NCBI RefSeq assembly: GCF_012971745.1
Contig: NZ_CP048834.1
Location: 4,092,001-4,156,000, forward strand
Direction of reading: 5' to 3'
From: Starkeya sp. ORNL1
GTDB lineage: Bacteria; Pseudomonadota; Alphaproteobacteria; Rhizobiales; Xanthobacteraceae
DNA: 64,000 nt
In this document: positions 45,381-53,036 of the stretch, one piece after another
Numbering within the stretch: position 1 is the first letter of the stretch
Layout: each line of letters begins with the position of its first letter
Program-made: the position numbers and the translations under genes
Notes under the pieces: model-generated
What the model was told of the DNA's origin: nothing
What the model saw: the letters and a program-made list of their open reading frames with translations, nothing else
Database searches by the model: none

Positions 45381-46043
45381 TCAGTAACGGAACAGCCGCC
45401 ACGCCATCAGGCGGGCCGACAGCGTGACGAATTTGGCGATCAGGTAATAGATGACCGCGGCGAGGGCGAAATACTCGAAGGTGCGGAAGGAGCGGACGTT
45501 CAGCTCCTGGGTCACGCCGGTGAGATCGTTGTTCAGCCCGACGACGACGCCGAGCGAGGTCATCAGGATCGCCCAGACCATCTGGTTGGTCATCGGATAG
45601 AAGACGACGCGGAACAGCTGCGGCATGACGATCAGCCGGAACGCCTGGATCGGCCCCATGCCAAGCGAGCGCGCCGCGCGGATCTGGGTATCCGGCACCG
45701 CACGCAGGCCGCCGCGGAAGGTCTCGGCGAGATAGCCGGCATTGTTGAAGGTGATGCCGGCGAGCAGCGCGGGGAAACTGTCGAGATGGATGCCGAACGA
45801 GCCTAGGCCGAAATAGGCCATGTAGATCTGGAACAGCGCCGGCGTGTTGCGGGCGAGCTCGACCCAGCTGGTGGCAATGGCGCGCAGCACCCGGTATTCC
45901 GAGCGGCTGGCCAGCGCCAGCAGCACGGCGAAGAACACGCCGAGCACCATGGAGAGCACGGCGACCTCAAGTGTCACCAGCGCGCCCCACAGCATGTCCG
46001 GCAAAGCCCGGAACGCCGGCAGCCAATGGAAGGTGTAGTTCAT
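45381..46043 (-). CDS. Polar amino-acid ABC transporter permease (HisQ-like)
   Basis: This 220-aa permease of the same family begins NYTFHWLPAFRALPDMLWGA. It has a first helix TLEVAVLSMVLGVFFAVLL and the coupling loop DTQIRAARSLGMGPIQAFRL near residues 125-145. The gap of 13 bases to its partner and of 151 bases (occupied by a repeat) to the binding-protein gene fits one operon. Expected substrate is hydroxyproline or its betaine, inferred only from context. Confidence 0.94.
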   Translation of the reverse strand: MNYTFHWLPAFRALPDMLWGALVTLEVAVLSMVLGVFFAVLLALASRSEYRVLRAIATSWVELARNTPALFQIYMAYFGLGSFGIHLDSFPALLAGITFNNAGYLAETFRGGLRAVPDTQIRAARSLGMGPIQAFRLIVMPQLFRVVFYPMTNQMVWAILMTSLGVVVGLNNDLTGVTQELNVRSFRTFEYFALAAVIYYLIAKFVTLSARLMAWRLFRY

Positions 46044-46076
46044 CGCTCGTGCTTGCTCGTCAGGCCGTGAGACGAA

Positions 46077-46177
46077 GCCCTCTCCCCCGCGGGGGAGAGG
46101 GTAGGGTGAGGGGGAGGGAGCGTGCAGTGTTCGGGCGCAACCCTCACCCCATCCCTCTCCCCGCCGGGGAGAGGGGG
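46077..46177. repeat. Palindromic repeat, family B copy 3
   Basis: CCCTCTCCCCC-GC-GGGGGAGAGGG, a GGTGAGGGGGAGG / CCCTCACCCC pair, then CCCTCTCCCCGCCGGGGAGAGGG. As with copy 1, it stands between a binding-protein gene and its permease genes. Confidence 0.93.
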
Positions 46178-46194
46178 CAGCTGCGTCGAGCAGC

Positions 46195-47010
46195 TCAGCG
46201 ATAGACGCCGGGAACGGTCAGGTTCGGCGGGCTGCCGAGGCCGATCCACTTGTCGTAGAGCGCCTTGTAGCGGCCGGTGCGGACCTGCTGGTTGATGAAC
46301 AGGTTCAGGTAATTGATCAGGCCCTGGTCCTGCCGCAGCGCGATCAGCGCGACGTAGTCGATGTCGTAGGGCGCGTCGCCGGTCATGGCGAGGCCCTTGT
46401 ACTTGCCTTCCTTCACGATCGCCGCGGCGACGGTGGAGGTGACGACGGTGGCCTCGATCTGGCCCTGGGCGAGCGCGAGGAACACGTCGGCCTGGTTCTG
46501 GTAGCCGCGGAAGGTGGTGCCGCCGCCCCATGCCTTGACGTCCTTCTCCAGCGCCAGCGCCTCGAAGGTGCCGGAGACGGAGCCGGTCTTGCGGCCCTTC
46601 AGCTTGTCATAGGTGTCGAGGCCGAGGCCTTCCTTGGTGAGGATGACCATCTTGAAGGCGAAGTAGGGGATGGTGAAGCCGGCGGTCTTGGCGCGCTCCA
46701 GCGTGTCGGAGGTCGAGGCGACGCCGATATCGACGCGGCCGGAGACCAGCGCCGGAATGCGATCCGGGAACGGCGTCTCGACGATCTCCGCCTTCACGCC
46801 GAGCACTTTCGCCAGGTCGTTGCAGTAGTCGACGTCGAAGCCGATCGGATTGTTGCTGGCATCGCGCGAACCCATGGGCGGGAAGTCCAGCACCACGGCG
46901 CAGCGCAGCGTACCGGAAGCGATGATGTCGTCGAGCTTGTCTGCCTGGGCGGGCATGGCGGCCGCGAGGGTCAATACCGCGGCGGCGAGAACGCCGAATC
47001 CCTTAGCCAT
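46195..47010 (-). CDS. Polar amino-acid ABC transporter substrate-binding protein
   Basis: This 271-aa periplasmic protein (SBP_bac_3) has a Sec signal (MAKGFGVLAAAVLTLAAAMP, cleaved near AQA). Core landmarks are LRCAVVLDFPPMGSRD, NPIGFDVDYCNDLAKVLG and GRVDIGVASTSDTLERAKT. It is the promoter-proximal gene of the hydroxyproline operon, divergent from a GntR regulator. The repeat after it probably favours higher expression of this protein than of the permeases. Confidence 0.94.
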   Translation of the reverse strand: MAKGFGVLAAAVLTLAAAMPAQADKLDDIIASGTLRCAVVLDFPPMGSRDASNNPIGFDVDYCNDLAKVLGVKAEIVETPFPDRIPALVSGRVDIGVASTSDTLERAKTAGFTIPYFAFKMVILTKEGLGLDTYDKLKGRKTGSVSGTFEALALEKDVKAWGGGTTFRGYQNQADVFLALAQGQIEATVVTSTVAAAIVKEGKYKGLAMTGDAPYDIDYVALIALRQDQGLINYLNLFINQQVRTGRYKALYDKWIGLGSPPNLTVPGVYR

Positions 47011-47105
47011 AACGGCTCTCCTCTGGAGGAAGGTGTTGATTTCTTGAGCAGTCGTCGGCGCTGTTCAATTGGACGCCATCCGGCGACGCAAGGAGCATCT
47101 ATTTT

Positions 47106-47115
47106 TTGGATCCAA
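47106..47115. promoter_or_regulatory. Candidate GntR operator TTGGATCCAA
   Basis: A perfect 10-bp palindrome in an AT-rich stretch (ATTTTTTGGATCCAATTTGC), 96 bases upstream of the binding-protein gene in the divergent promoter with the GntR gene. The sequence is typical of FCD-type regulator sites. Confidence 0.65.
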
Positions 47116-47262
47116 TTTGCAATATCCTTTTTCCAACAGGTTGCGTTTTTACGGCCCGCCGCATCCGCTGGCGCGGCGGGCGTTGGAATTGCAGGCTGTG
47201 TGATAGATCCGGCGGCGAATCAGCCAGGTGCTGAACGGGTCGGACGGTTCCGGGAGACGGGC

Positions 47263-47949
47263 GTGAAGGTGAAGGCAACGGACATCGCGCAGATGGCGTC
47301 GGCCTCCGACGTGATCTTCGACGCCCTGCGCGAGGCGATCGCCAAGGGCGACGTCACCGAGGGCCAGGTGCTGCGGCAGGACCACATCGCCCGCATGTTC
47401 AATGTCAGCCGCATCCCGGTGCGCGAGGCGCTCACGCGCCTGGAGGAGCAGGGCCTGGTCTCGACCCAGCGCTATCGTGGTGCCGTCGTCACTACCCTGT
47501 CGACCGAGGAGATCCGCGAGATTTTCGAGTTCCGCGCACTGCTGGAGCCGGAAGTGCTGCGCTATTCGGTGGCGCGGATGTCGGACGAGGCGCTGGAGAA
47601 TGCCAAGCGCTACGCCGGCGCCTTCTCCACCGAACCCGATTCATCGCATTGGGGCGAACTCAATCGCCGCTTCCATTACAGCCTCTATGAGGCGGCGGGG
47701 CGGCCCTATTATCTGCAGACCATCAGCGGCGCGCTCGACCGCGTCGACCGCTATCTGCGCGCCCAACTGGTGCTGACCGACGGCATGGCCCGAGCCCGGC
47801 GCGAGCATGAGGGCATATTGCAGGCCTGTATCGAGCGGGACGCCGAGAAGGCGGCGCTGCTGACCCGAGACCATATCCTCGGCGCCAGCGTCTCGCTGAT
47901 CACCTTCCTCGAGCGCACCCGCGCCGAGCGCGAGGCGGCGGGCGGGTAG
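47263..47949 (+). CDS. GntR-family (FCD) transcriptional regulator of the hydroxyproline locus
   Basis: This 228-aa protein starts at GTG, preceded by GGGAGA; the frame is open further upstream but that part is not family-like. Winged HTH: SDVIFDALREAIAKGDVTEG, then QDHIARMFNVSRIPVREALTRLEEQGLV (about residues 15-65). An FCD domain follows, with R-R-F-H (NRRFHYSLYEAAG) and H in the C-terminal helices as metal-ligand positions. It is divergent from the transporter/catabolic operon and very likely represses it in the absence of the substrate or an intermediate. Confidence 0.93.
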   Translation: MKVKATDIAQMASASDVIFDALREAIAKGDVTEGQVLRQDHIARMFNVSRIPVREALTRLEEQGLVSTQRYRGAVVTTLSTEEIREIFEFRALLEPEVLRYSVARMSDEALENAKRYAGAFSTEPDSSHWGELNRRFHYSLYEAAGRPYYLQTISGALDRVDRYLRAQLVLTDGMARARREHEGILQACIERDAEKAALLTRDHILGASVSLITFLERTRAEREAAGG

Positions 47950-47959
47950 GCCCACCGCA

Positions 47960-48080
47960 CCACGTCATCCTGAGGTGCTCGGCCGCAGGCCGAGCCTCGA
48001 AGGATGCTCGTCGGCGACGGCCGTTGCACGGCTTCAGCATCCTTCGAGGCTCGCTGCGCTCGCACCTCAGGATGACGTGG
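47960..48080. repeat. Dispersed palindromic repeat, family A copy 6
   Basis: CCACGTCATCCTGAGGTGC ... GCCTCGAAGGATGC, then GCATCCTTCGAGGCTCG ... GCACCTCAGGATGACGTGG. It lies between the converging GntR and tautomerase genes. Confidence 0.94.
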
Positions 48081-48091
48081 CTCATTACCCC

Positions 48092-48472
48092 TCACGCATA
48101 TTGCGCGATGCCGTTGCCGAACGACCAGTTCTCCTTCTTCACCTCGACGAGGTTGATGAAGACGTCCTCGCGGCGCAGGCCGACCCGCTCGTGCAGGCCG
48201 TCGGCGAGAGCCTTGTAGAAGGCCTGCTTCATCTCGACGGTGCGTCCCTCGTTCAGCGTGAGCTGGACGATCAGCGCCTCCGCGCTGCGCTCAATGCCGA
48301 GATAGGACGGGTCGATGATGAGTTCGTCGGGCGTGCGCCGGGAGACGATCTGGAAGCGGTCGTCCTTCGGCGCGTTCAGCGTCGCGATCATCGCCTCATA
48401 GACGACATCGGCGACGGCCCGGCCATACTCAGTGGAGGCGGTGGCGGGCAGGTCGATACGGGCGAGCGGCAT
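48092..48472 (-). CDS. Tautomerase-superfamily protein
   Basis: This 126-aa protein is of the longer tautomerase class (Tautomerase_3/MSAD-like). The N-terminus is MPLARIDLP, so Pro1 after methionine removal is the catalytic base. Further landmarks are RTVEMKQAFYKALADGLHER and EDVFINLVEVKKENWSFGNG near the C-terminus. Enzymes of this group tautomerise or hydratively dehalogenate unsaturated acids; activity cannot be specified. It is 22 bases downstream of an MFS carrier gene and likely in one transcript with it. Confidence 0.9.
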   Translation of the reverse strand: MPLARIDLPATASTEYGRAVADVVYEAMIATLNAPKDDRFQIVSRRTPDELIIDPSYLGIERSAEALIVQLTLNEGRTVEMKQAFYKALADGLHERVGLRREDVFINLVEVKKENWSFGNGIAQYA

Positions 48473-48494
48473 CGGATGCTCCTCCTTTTCAACG

Positions 48495-49808
48495 TCACGC
48501 GGCTGCGGGTGTCGGGTTGGCGCGGCGGCCCAGCGTCATCACCAGCAGCGCCGCGAACAGGCAAAAGGTACCGGCAACATAGAGCGCCGGCAGATAGGTG
48601 GCGAACTCGGTGCGGGTGGCGCCGGCGCCGAACGCCGCCGTCGCCGCGCCGAGCTGATGGCCGGCGAAGATCCAGCCGAAGGTGAGGCTGGCGCGCTCGC
48701 GGCCGAAGCGCTCGGCGGCGAGCTTGACGGTCGGTGGCACCGTCGCCACCCAGTCGAGCCCGTAGAACACCGCGAAGATCGACAGCGCGTAGAAATTGAA
48801 GTCCGAGAACGGCAGATAGATCAGCGACAGGCCGCGCAGGCTGTAGAACATGAAGAGCAGCCAGCGATTGTCGTAGCGGTCGGACAGCCAGCCGGAGGCG
48901 ATGGTGCCGGCGAAGTCGAACACGCCGATCACCGCGAGCATGCTGGCGGCGCCGACCGGCGGCACGCCGAAATCGCCGCACAACGAGATCCAGTGGGTCT
49001 GGATCAGGCCGTTGGTGCTGAGCCCGCAGACGTAGAAGGTGAGGAACAGCACCCAGAACGTATGGGTGCCGGCCGCTTCGCGCAGCGCGACCAGAGGCGA
49101 CATCAGCAGCGTGCCGAGGCCGTGCTGCTGCGCCGGGGGCGGCAACAGCGAAGTGTCGCCATAGGCGGGCAGGCCGACATCGCTCGGATAGTTGCGCATC
49201 AGCAGCGTGACCAGCGCCAGCGCCAGCATCAGCACCGCCAGCACGAAGATGAGCGCGGCGCGCCAGCCCAGCGTGGTGGAAAGGCTCGCCAGCAAGGGCA
49301 GGAAGATCAATTGGCCGGTGGCGTTGCTGGCGGTGAGCATGCCGACGACGAGGCCGCGGCGGGCCGAGAACCAGCGCGTCGCGACCGTGGCGCCGAGCAC
49401 CAGCGCCGTGGTCCCGGTGCCGAGCCCGACAATGACGCCCCAGAGCAGCACCAGCTGCCAGACCTCGCGCATGAGAAGCGAGCCGAGCAGGCCGGCGGAG
49501 ATCATGATGAGCGCCGCAGTGACCACCTTGCGGACGCCGAAGCGGTTCATGAAGGCGGCGGCGAATGGGCCCATCAGTCCGTACAGCACGAGGCGCACCG
49601 CCAGGGCCGAGGAGATGTCGGCATTGCTCCAGCCGAACTCCTGCTGGAGCGGGCCGATCATGACGCCGGCGGAGCCCATCGCGCCTGCGGTGGCCAGCAT
49701 GGTGAGGAAGGTGGTGGCAATGACGGCCCAGCCATAATGGATGTTGCGCGCCCGCAGGTTCGCGGCGAGGCGATTGGAGAAGGAGATCGGGCGTGCGGCA
49801 GCGTCCAT
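48495..49808 (-). CDS. MFS transporter (monocarboxylate/oxalate-formate antiporter-like)
   Basis: This 437-aa inner-membrane carrier has 12 predicted helices, beginning YGWAVIATTFLTMLATAGAMG. Motif A-like GPFAAAFMNRFGVRKV near residue 90, and GWLSDRYDNRWLL in the second half. Helix content and the N-terminal pattern suggest the MCT/OFA group that moves small carboxylates. It is downstream of a MarR gene and preceded by a GGGTATATACCC palindrome. With the tautomerase it forms a small uptake-and-conversion unit. Confidence 0.9.
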   Translation of the reverse strand: MDAAARPISFSNRLAANLRARNIHYGWAVIATTFLTMLATAGAMGSAGVMIGPLQQEFGWSNADISSALAVRLVLYGLMGPFAAAFMNRFGVRKVVTAALIMISAGLLGSLLMREVWQLVLLWGVIVGLGTGTTALVLGATVATRWFSARRGLVVGMLTASNATGQLIFLPLLASLSTTLGWRAALIFVLAVLMLALALVTLLMRNYPSDVGLPAYGDTSLLPPPAQQHGLGTLLMSPLVALREAAGTHTFWVLFLTFYVCGLSTNGLIQTHWISLCGDFGVPPVGAASMLAVIGVFDFAGTIASGWLSDRYDNRWLLFMFYSLRGLSLIYLPFSDFNFYALSIFAVFYGLDWVATVPPTVKLAAERFGRERASLTFGWIFAGHQLGAATAAFGAGATRTEFATYLPALYVAGTFCLFAALLVMTLGRRANPTPAAA

Positions 49809-49856
49809 GCGGCTTGGTCCTTCTGGCGGCGACCCGTGTCGTCCGACCTGATCTAC

Positions 49857-49868
49857 GGGTATATACCC
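49857..49868. promoter_or_regulatory. Candidate MarR operator GGGTATATACCC (upstream of MFS gene)
   Basis: A perfect 12-bp palindrome about 50 bases before the MFS start codon, followed by TTGGGTAA. GTATATACCC recurs upstream of the marR-family gene at 50285-50294. Confidence 0.75.
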
Positions 49869-49884
49869 TTGGGTAAGCGAAAAA

Positions 49885-50277
49885 TTACAGCGCGTGGAGC
49901 AGGGATTTCAGTTGCTGGGAATTGCCGCCGAGCGCGGCCTCGATCGAGGCCTGGGTCTGTTCCCACGGGCCGGCGCCATCGCGGAGCAGCGCTTCGCCGC
50001 GCTCGGTGAGCACCAGCGCAGCTTCGCGCTGGTCACGGCTCGGCACGGTGGTCACCAAGCCCATGCGTTCCAGCAGCTTGGTGTTGCGCCCGACCGTGGA
50101 GCGGTCGAGTTCGCACAGCTTGCCGAGTTCGGTCAGCGAGATCGGCGCGTTGCGCGCGATGCGACGCAACAGGCTGAACTGCGCGATATTGATGCCGAGC
50201 GGCGCCAGCGCCTCGTCATAGAGGCCGGTGACTTTCCGCGCCGCGGTCCGCAGCAAGGTGCAATAGCAATCGCTCAT
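49885..50277 (-). CDS. MarR-family transcriptional regulator
   Basis: This 130-aa protein from the chosen ATG (a start 21 bases upstream is possible) has a winged HTH, NIAQFSLLRRIARNAPISLTE, then LGKLCELDRSTVGRNTKLLERMGLV. The beta-wing is SRDQREAALVLTERGEALL. It contains two cysteines close to the N-terminus (DCYCTLLR). It lies upstream of the MFS/tautomerase pair in the same direction. Matching GTATATACCC elements before both genes suggest repression of itself and of the transporter. Confidence 0.92.
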   Translation of the reverse strand: MSDCYCTLLRTAARKVTGLYDEALAPLGINIAQFSLLRRIARNAPISLTELGKLCELDRSTVGRNTKLLERMGLVTTVPSRDQREAALVLTERGEALLRDGAGPWEQTQASIEAALGGNSQQLKSLLHAL

Positions 50278-50284
50278 GGTGCGT

Positions 50285-50294
50285 GTATATACCC
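50285..50294. promoter_or_regulatory. Second GTATATACCC element, at the marR-family promoter
   Basis: It shares ten identical bases with the palindrome at 49857-49868 and overlaps the region just upstream of the regulator's start codon, as expected for autoregulation. Confidence 0.65.
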
Positions 50295-50331
50295 GCATAT
50301 CTTCGCGGTGCAAGTGGCGCGAACCGGAAAG

Positions 50332-51096
50332 CTACGGAAACATCGCCGCCCAGATGAAGGAGGCGCCGCTGAACAGCACCAGCAATTCGACCAGCACGGT
50401 GTGCGCGGTCAGGTTGATGCGCTGGAGCAGCCAGCGCGCCGCATAGGCGCCGGGGATCATGCACAGGCCGATGAGCAGGCCGCCGACCACCAGTTCGCTA
50501 TCGAGCAGCGAGAAGGCGCCGAACAGTATGACCTTGGCGATGTTGACGCAGACGCCGATCGCCGCGTCGGTGCCGACCAGCCCGCCGCCCTTCAGGCCGA
50601 TGCCGAGCAAAAGCGGCAGCACCACCACGCCGCCGCCCGGCATGGCGCCGGAGATGAGGCCGAAGGCCAGCGAGCCGCCGATGATCGCCCGCGGCGTCGG
50701 GGTGATGCGGTGGCGCGCGAGGTAGCGGCGCAACGGGATCGAGGCGATGAGGAACAGGCCGAGCGCGAGGCCGAGCGCGGCGCGCGGCAGCAGGTCGTTG
50801 AGAAAGGCGCCGAGCACCACGCCCGGCATGGCGGGAACCAGGATCTGGAATATCGGGCGCGCCTGGATCTCGTGGCGATAGACCCAGATGCGCGACAGGT
50901 TGCCGAAGGTCATGGCCACCGCCATCACCGGCACCACGCCCTTGATGCCGACGATCGGCACCAGGAACGGCGTGACCAGGAGGCCGGCGCCGAAGCTGCT
51001 GAGGCCGCCGACGACCGCCCCGAGAAACGCGATCACGCCGAGAAAGACGAACTGCCACATTCCGATCAGCGGCAGTCCGGCGGATACCAGATCCAT
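50332..51096 (-). CDS. TauE/SafE-family sulfite/anion exporter
   Basis: About 254 aa from the chosen ATG; in-frame starts 15 and 63 bases upstream are possible and none has a good ribosome site. A polytopic inner-membrane protein with two homologous halves of the family: FLGAVVGGLSSFGAGLLVTPFLV near the N-terminus and GLISGAMPGGGVVVLPLLLG in the second half. Family members export sulfite, sulfoacetate or other organic sulfonate products, but the substrate here is unknown. It precedes the MarR gene on the same strand by about 54 bases, so it may share that operon. Confidence 0.85.
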   Translation of the reverse strand: MDLVSAGLPLIGMWQFVFLGVIAFLGAVVGGLSSFGAGLLVTPFLVPIVGIKGVVPVMAVAMTFGNLSRIWVYRHEIQARPIFQILVPAMPGVVLGAFLNDLLPRAALGLALGLFLIASIPLRRYLARHRITPTPRAIIGGSLAFGLISGAMPGGGVVVLPLLLGIGLKGGGLVGTDAAIGVCVNIAKVILFGAFSLLDSELVVGGLLIGLCMIPGAYAARWLLQRINLTAHTVLVELLVLFSGASFIWAAMFP

Positions 51097-51353
51097 GCGA
51101 GCCAATTCCATTGATGGCACGGCGAGCCCCGCGCCAAGGCGGGTCGTCGCGCACGGCATTCATCCCGCCAAATGCCGATCGAGGAGCCTTATGCCGGTCG
51201 CGCGTGCCGGCGTCCACAACGCACTGAGCCGGCTTTTGTCCATCACGACAACAGCACGACATGAACGGCACCGCATAAGTCGTCGGACTTGTGCGATTGC
51301 GGCCACATTGCTGTTGCAAACGCCGCGGCCCCGTTCTTGCTGAGAGCCTTGCC

Positions 51354-52604
51354 ATGATTGCCTGCGGCCTCGATTTCGGAACCTCCAACACCACGCTCGG
51401 CGTCGCGACGCCGGCCGGGCCGCGGCTGGCCGCGCTCGAAGGCGACAAGGTGACGGTGCCGAGCGCGGTGTTCTATGGCCGCGACGGCGCCGCCTCGATC
51501 GGCCGGGCGGCGATGGGGCGCTATGTCGACGGCTATGACGGGCGGCTGATGCGCTCGTTGAAATCGGTGCTCGGCAGTCCGCTGATGGAGGAGAAGACAC
51601 AGATCGGGCGCGCCGCCATCGGCTTTCGCGACGTGATCGGCGATTTCCTCGCCAAGGTGAAGAAGCGCTCGGAAGCCGAGACCGGGCGCCCGCTGGAAGC
51701 GGTGGTGCTCGGCCGGCCGGTGTTCTTCGTCGATGATGACGAGCGCGCCAATGCCCGCGCCGAGGAAGTGCTGCGCGAAGTGGCGCACAAGATCGGCTTT
51801 GCCGAAGTGTCGTGCCAGTTCGAGCCGATCGCCGCGGCGTTCGATTATGAGCAACAGGTGAGGCGCGAGGAGATCGCGCTGATCGCCGATATCGGTGGCG
51901 GCACCTCGGACTTCTCGATCGTGCGCCTCAGCCCGGAGCGTCACAACAAGGAGGACCGCGCCGGCGACATCCTCGCCAATGACGGCGTGCGCATCGGCGG
52001 CACCGATTTCGACCGGCTGCTCAGCCTCGGCGAACTGATGCCGCTGCTCGGCTATCGCTCACCGATGAAGCGCGCCGGCCGCGACGTGCCGAGCGGCTAT
52101 TTCCATGAGCTTGCCAACTGGTCGAGCATCAACCGGCTCTATAATGCGCGCACGCTGCGCGAATTGCAGGAAGTGCGGCGCGAGGCGGCCAGGCCCGCTC
52201 TGGTCGAGCGGCTGATCCGGGTGGTGAGCGAGCAGCGCGGCCACACGCTGGCGATGCAAGCCGAAGAGGCAAAGATCGCGCTCTCCAGCACCGGAGAAAC
52301 CGTGGTCGACCTCACCTGGCTGGAGCCGCAGCTGGAGGTCCACATCGATGGTCCCGCTTTGGTGCGCCACACCAGCGAGCTCGCCCGGCGCATCGCAGCC
52401 CGGGTCGAGATCTGCCTGAAGCAGGCTGGGCTCGGCATCAAGGACATCGACGCCGTGTTCATGACCGGCGGCTCGACGCGGCTGCCGCATGTGCACAGCG
52501 CCATCGTCGCCGCCGCGCCGGGCGCGCGCGTGGTGGACGGCGACACCTTCGGCTCGGTCGGCACCGGCCTCGCCATCGAGGCCGGGCGTCGCTACGGCCA
52601 CTGA
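51354..52604 (+). CDS. YegD-like Hsp70-family protein
   Basis: This 416-aa actin-fold ATPase has phosphate-1 ACGLDFGTSNTT at residues 3-14, phosphate-2 ADIGGGTSDFSI and an adenosine-motif-like MTGGSTRLPHV near residue 365. It ends after the nucleotide-binding domain and has no peptide-binding domain, as in E. coli YegD. The role of YegD proteins is not settled. The ATG at a normal distance was preferred to an upstream in-frame start. It has no obvious operon partner; a divergent TauE-type gene lies on one side and a 430-base gap on the other. Confidence 0.9.
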   Translation: MIACGLDFGTSNTTLGVATPAGPRLAALEGDKVTVPSAVFYGRDGAASIGRAAMGRYVDGYDGRLMRSLKSVLGSPLMEEKTQIGRAAIGFRDVIGDFLAKVKKRSEAETGRPLEAVVLGRPVFFVDDDERANARAEEVLREVAHKIGFAEVSCQFEPIAAAFDYEQQVRREEIALIADIGGGTSDFSIVRLSPERHNKEDRAGDILANDGVRIGGTDFDRLLSLGELMPLLGYRSPMKRAGRDVPSGYFHELANWSSINRLYNARTLRELQEVRREAARPALVERLIRVVSEQRGHTLAMQAEEAKIALSSTGETVVDLTWLEPQLEVHIDGPALVRHTSELARRIAARVEICLKQAGLGIKDIDAVFMTGGSTRLPHVHSAIVAAAPGARVVDGDTFGSVGTGLAIEAGRRYGH

Positions 52605-53036
52605 ATTAACCCCCCGACCTCCGCAGCGTTTCCCCTTGCGAGCATCGTCGTTAATCCATTAGACAGCGTTGTCTTGACGAGATAACGTTGTCTGGAGACT
52701 TCTCTGTTGGGGAAGGCTCGGCGTCCGTGGGCAGGCATTCGTTGGATCGTGAAGTTGTCCGTGCGCGTCGTCCGCGTCCGTTGACGCCGTACGCACAGGA
52801 TCCAACGGAAATCCGGAATCGGCGAAAGCCGAACGTGCGACTGTATAGTAGTGTTGAGCCCGGGGGCGGACGCCGTTGCTGGGTAACGTTCGCTTTTACC
52901 ATGCAATGACGTAATTCTACTTCTGTTTGTTCTGAAGAAGACTGTTGCATTCATCCCAGAACCTGCGAAACTGAATTCATAATGCAGATAAGGCGCACAA
53001 GCGCCGCTTGCAGTTTCCTTTGGGAGGAAAACGAAA
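52605..53036 (+). other. Long non-coding gap with operator-like repeats and hairpins before tctC
   Basis: This 432-base stretch has no convincing gene and lower GC than its flanks. It holds two copies of AGAYARCGTTGTCT (52661-52693). Further in are a pair of inverted arms CGTTGGATC (52740-52748) and GATCCAACG (about 52798-52807), and a small hairpin TCGGC-GAAA-GCCGA with a GNRA-type loop near 52824. It could be a promoter with a structured 5' leader, or a decayed sequence; I cannot assign a known riboswitch class. Confidence 0.5.
52661..52693. promoter_or_regulatory. Tandem operator-like motif AGAYARCGTTGTCT x2
   Basis: AGACAGCGTTGTCT (52661-52674) and AGATAACGTTGTCT (52680-52693) are two 14-bp copies with a 19-base period. 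The first has AGACA/TGTCT arms. They lie about 350 bases before tctC and are the best candidate binding site for its regulator. Confidence 0.6.

Noticed and set aside
51191..51346. Possible small gene of about 51 codons upstream of the YegD-like gene
   Set aside because: Arg/Thr-rich translation, no ribosome site, no recognisable similarity; treated as non-coding.
52688..52909. 73-codon frame in the tct leader (and antisense frames of 99 and 225 codons)
   Set aside because: No ribosome site, no recognisable domain, composition unlike neighbours; kept as non-coding.
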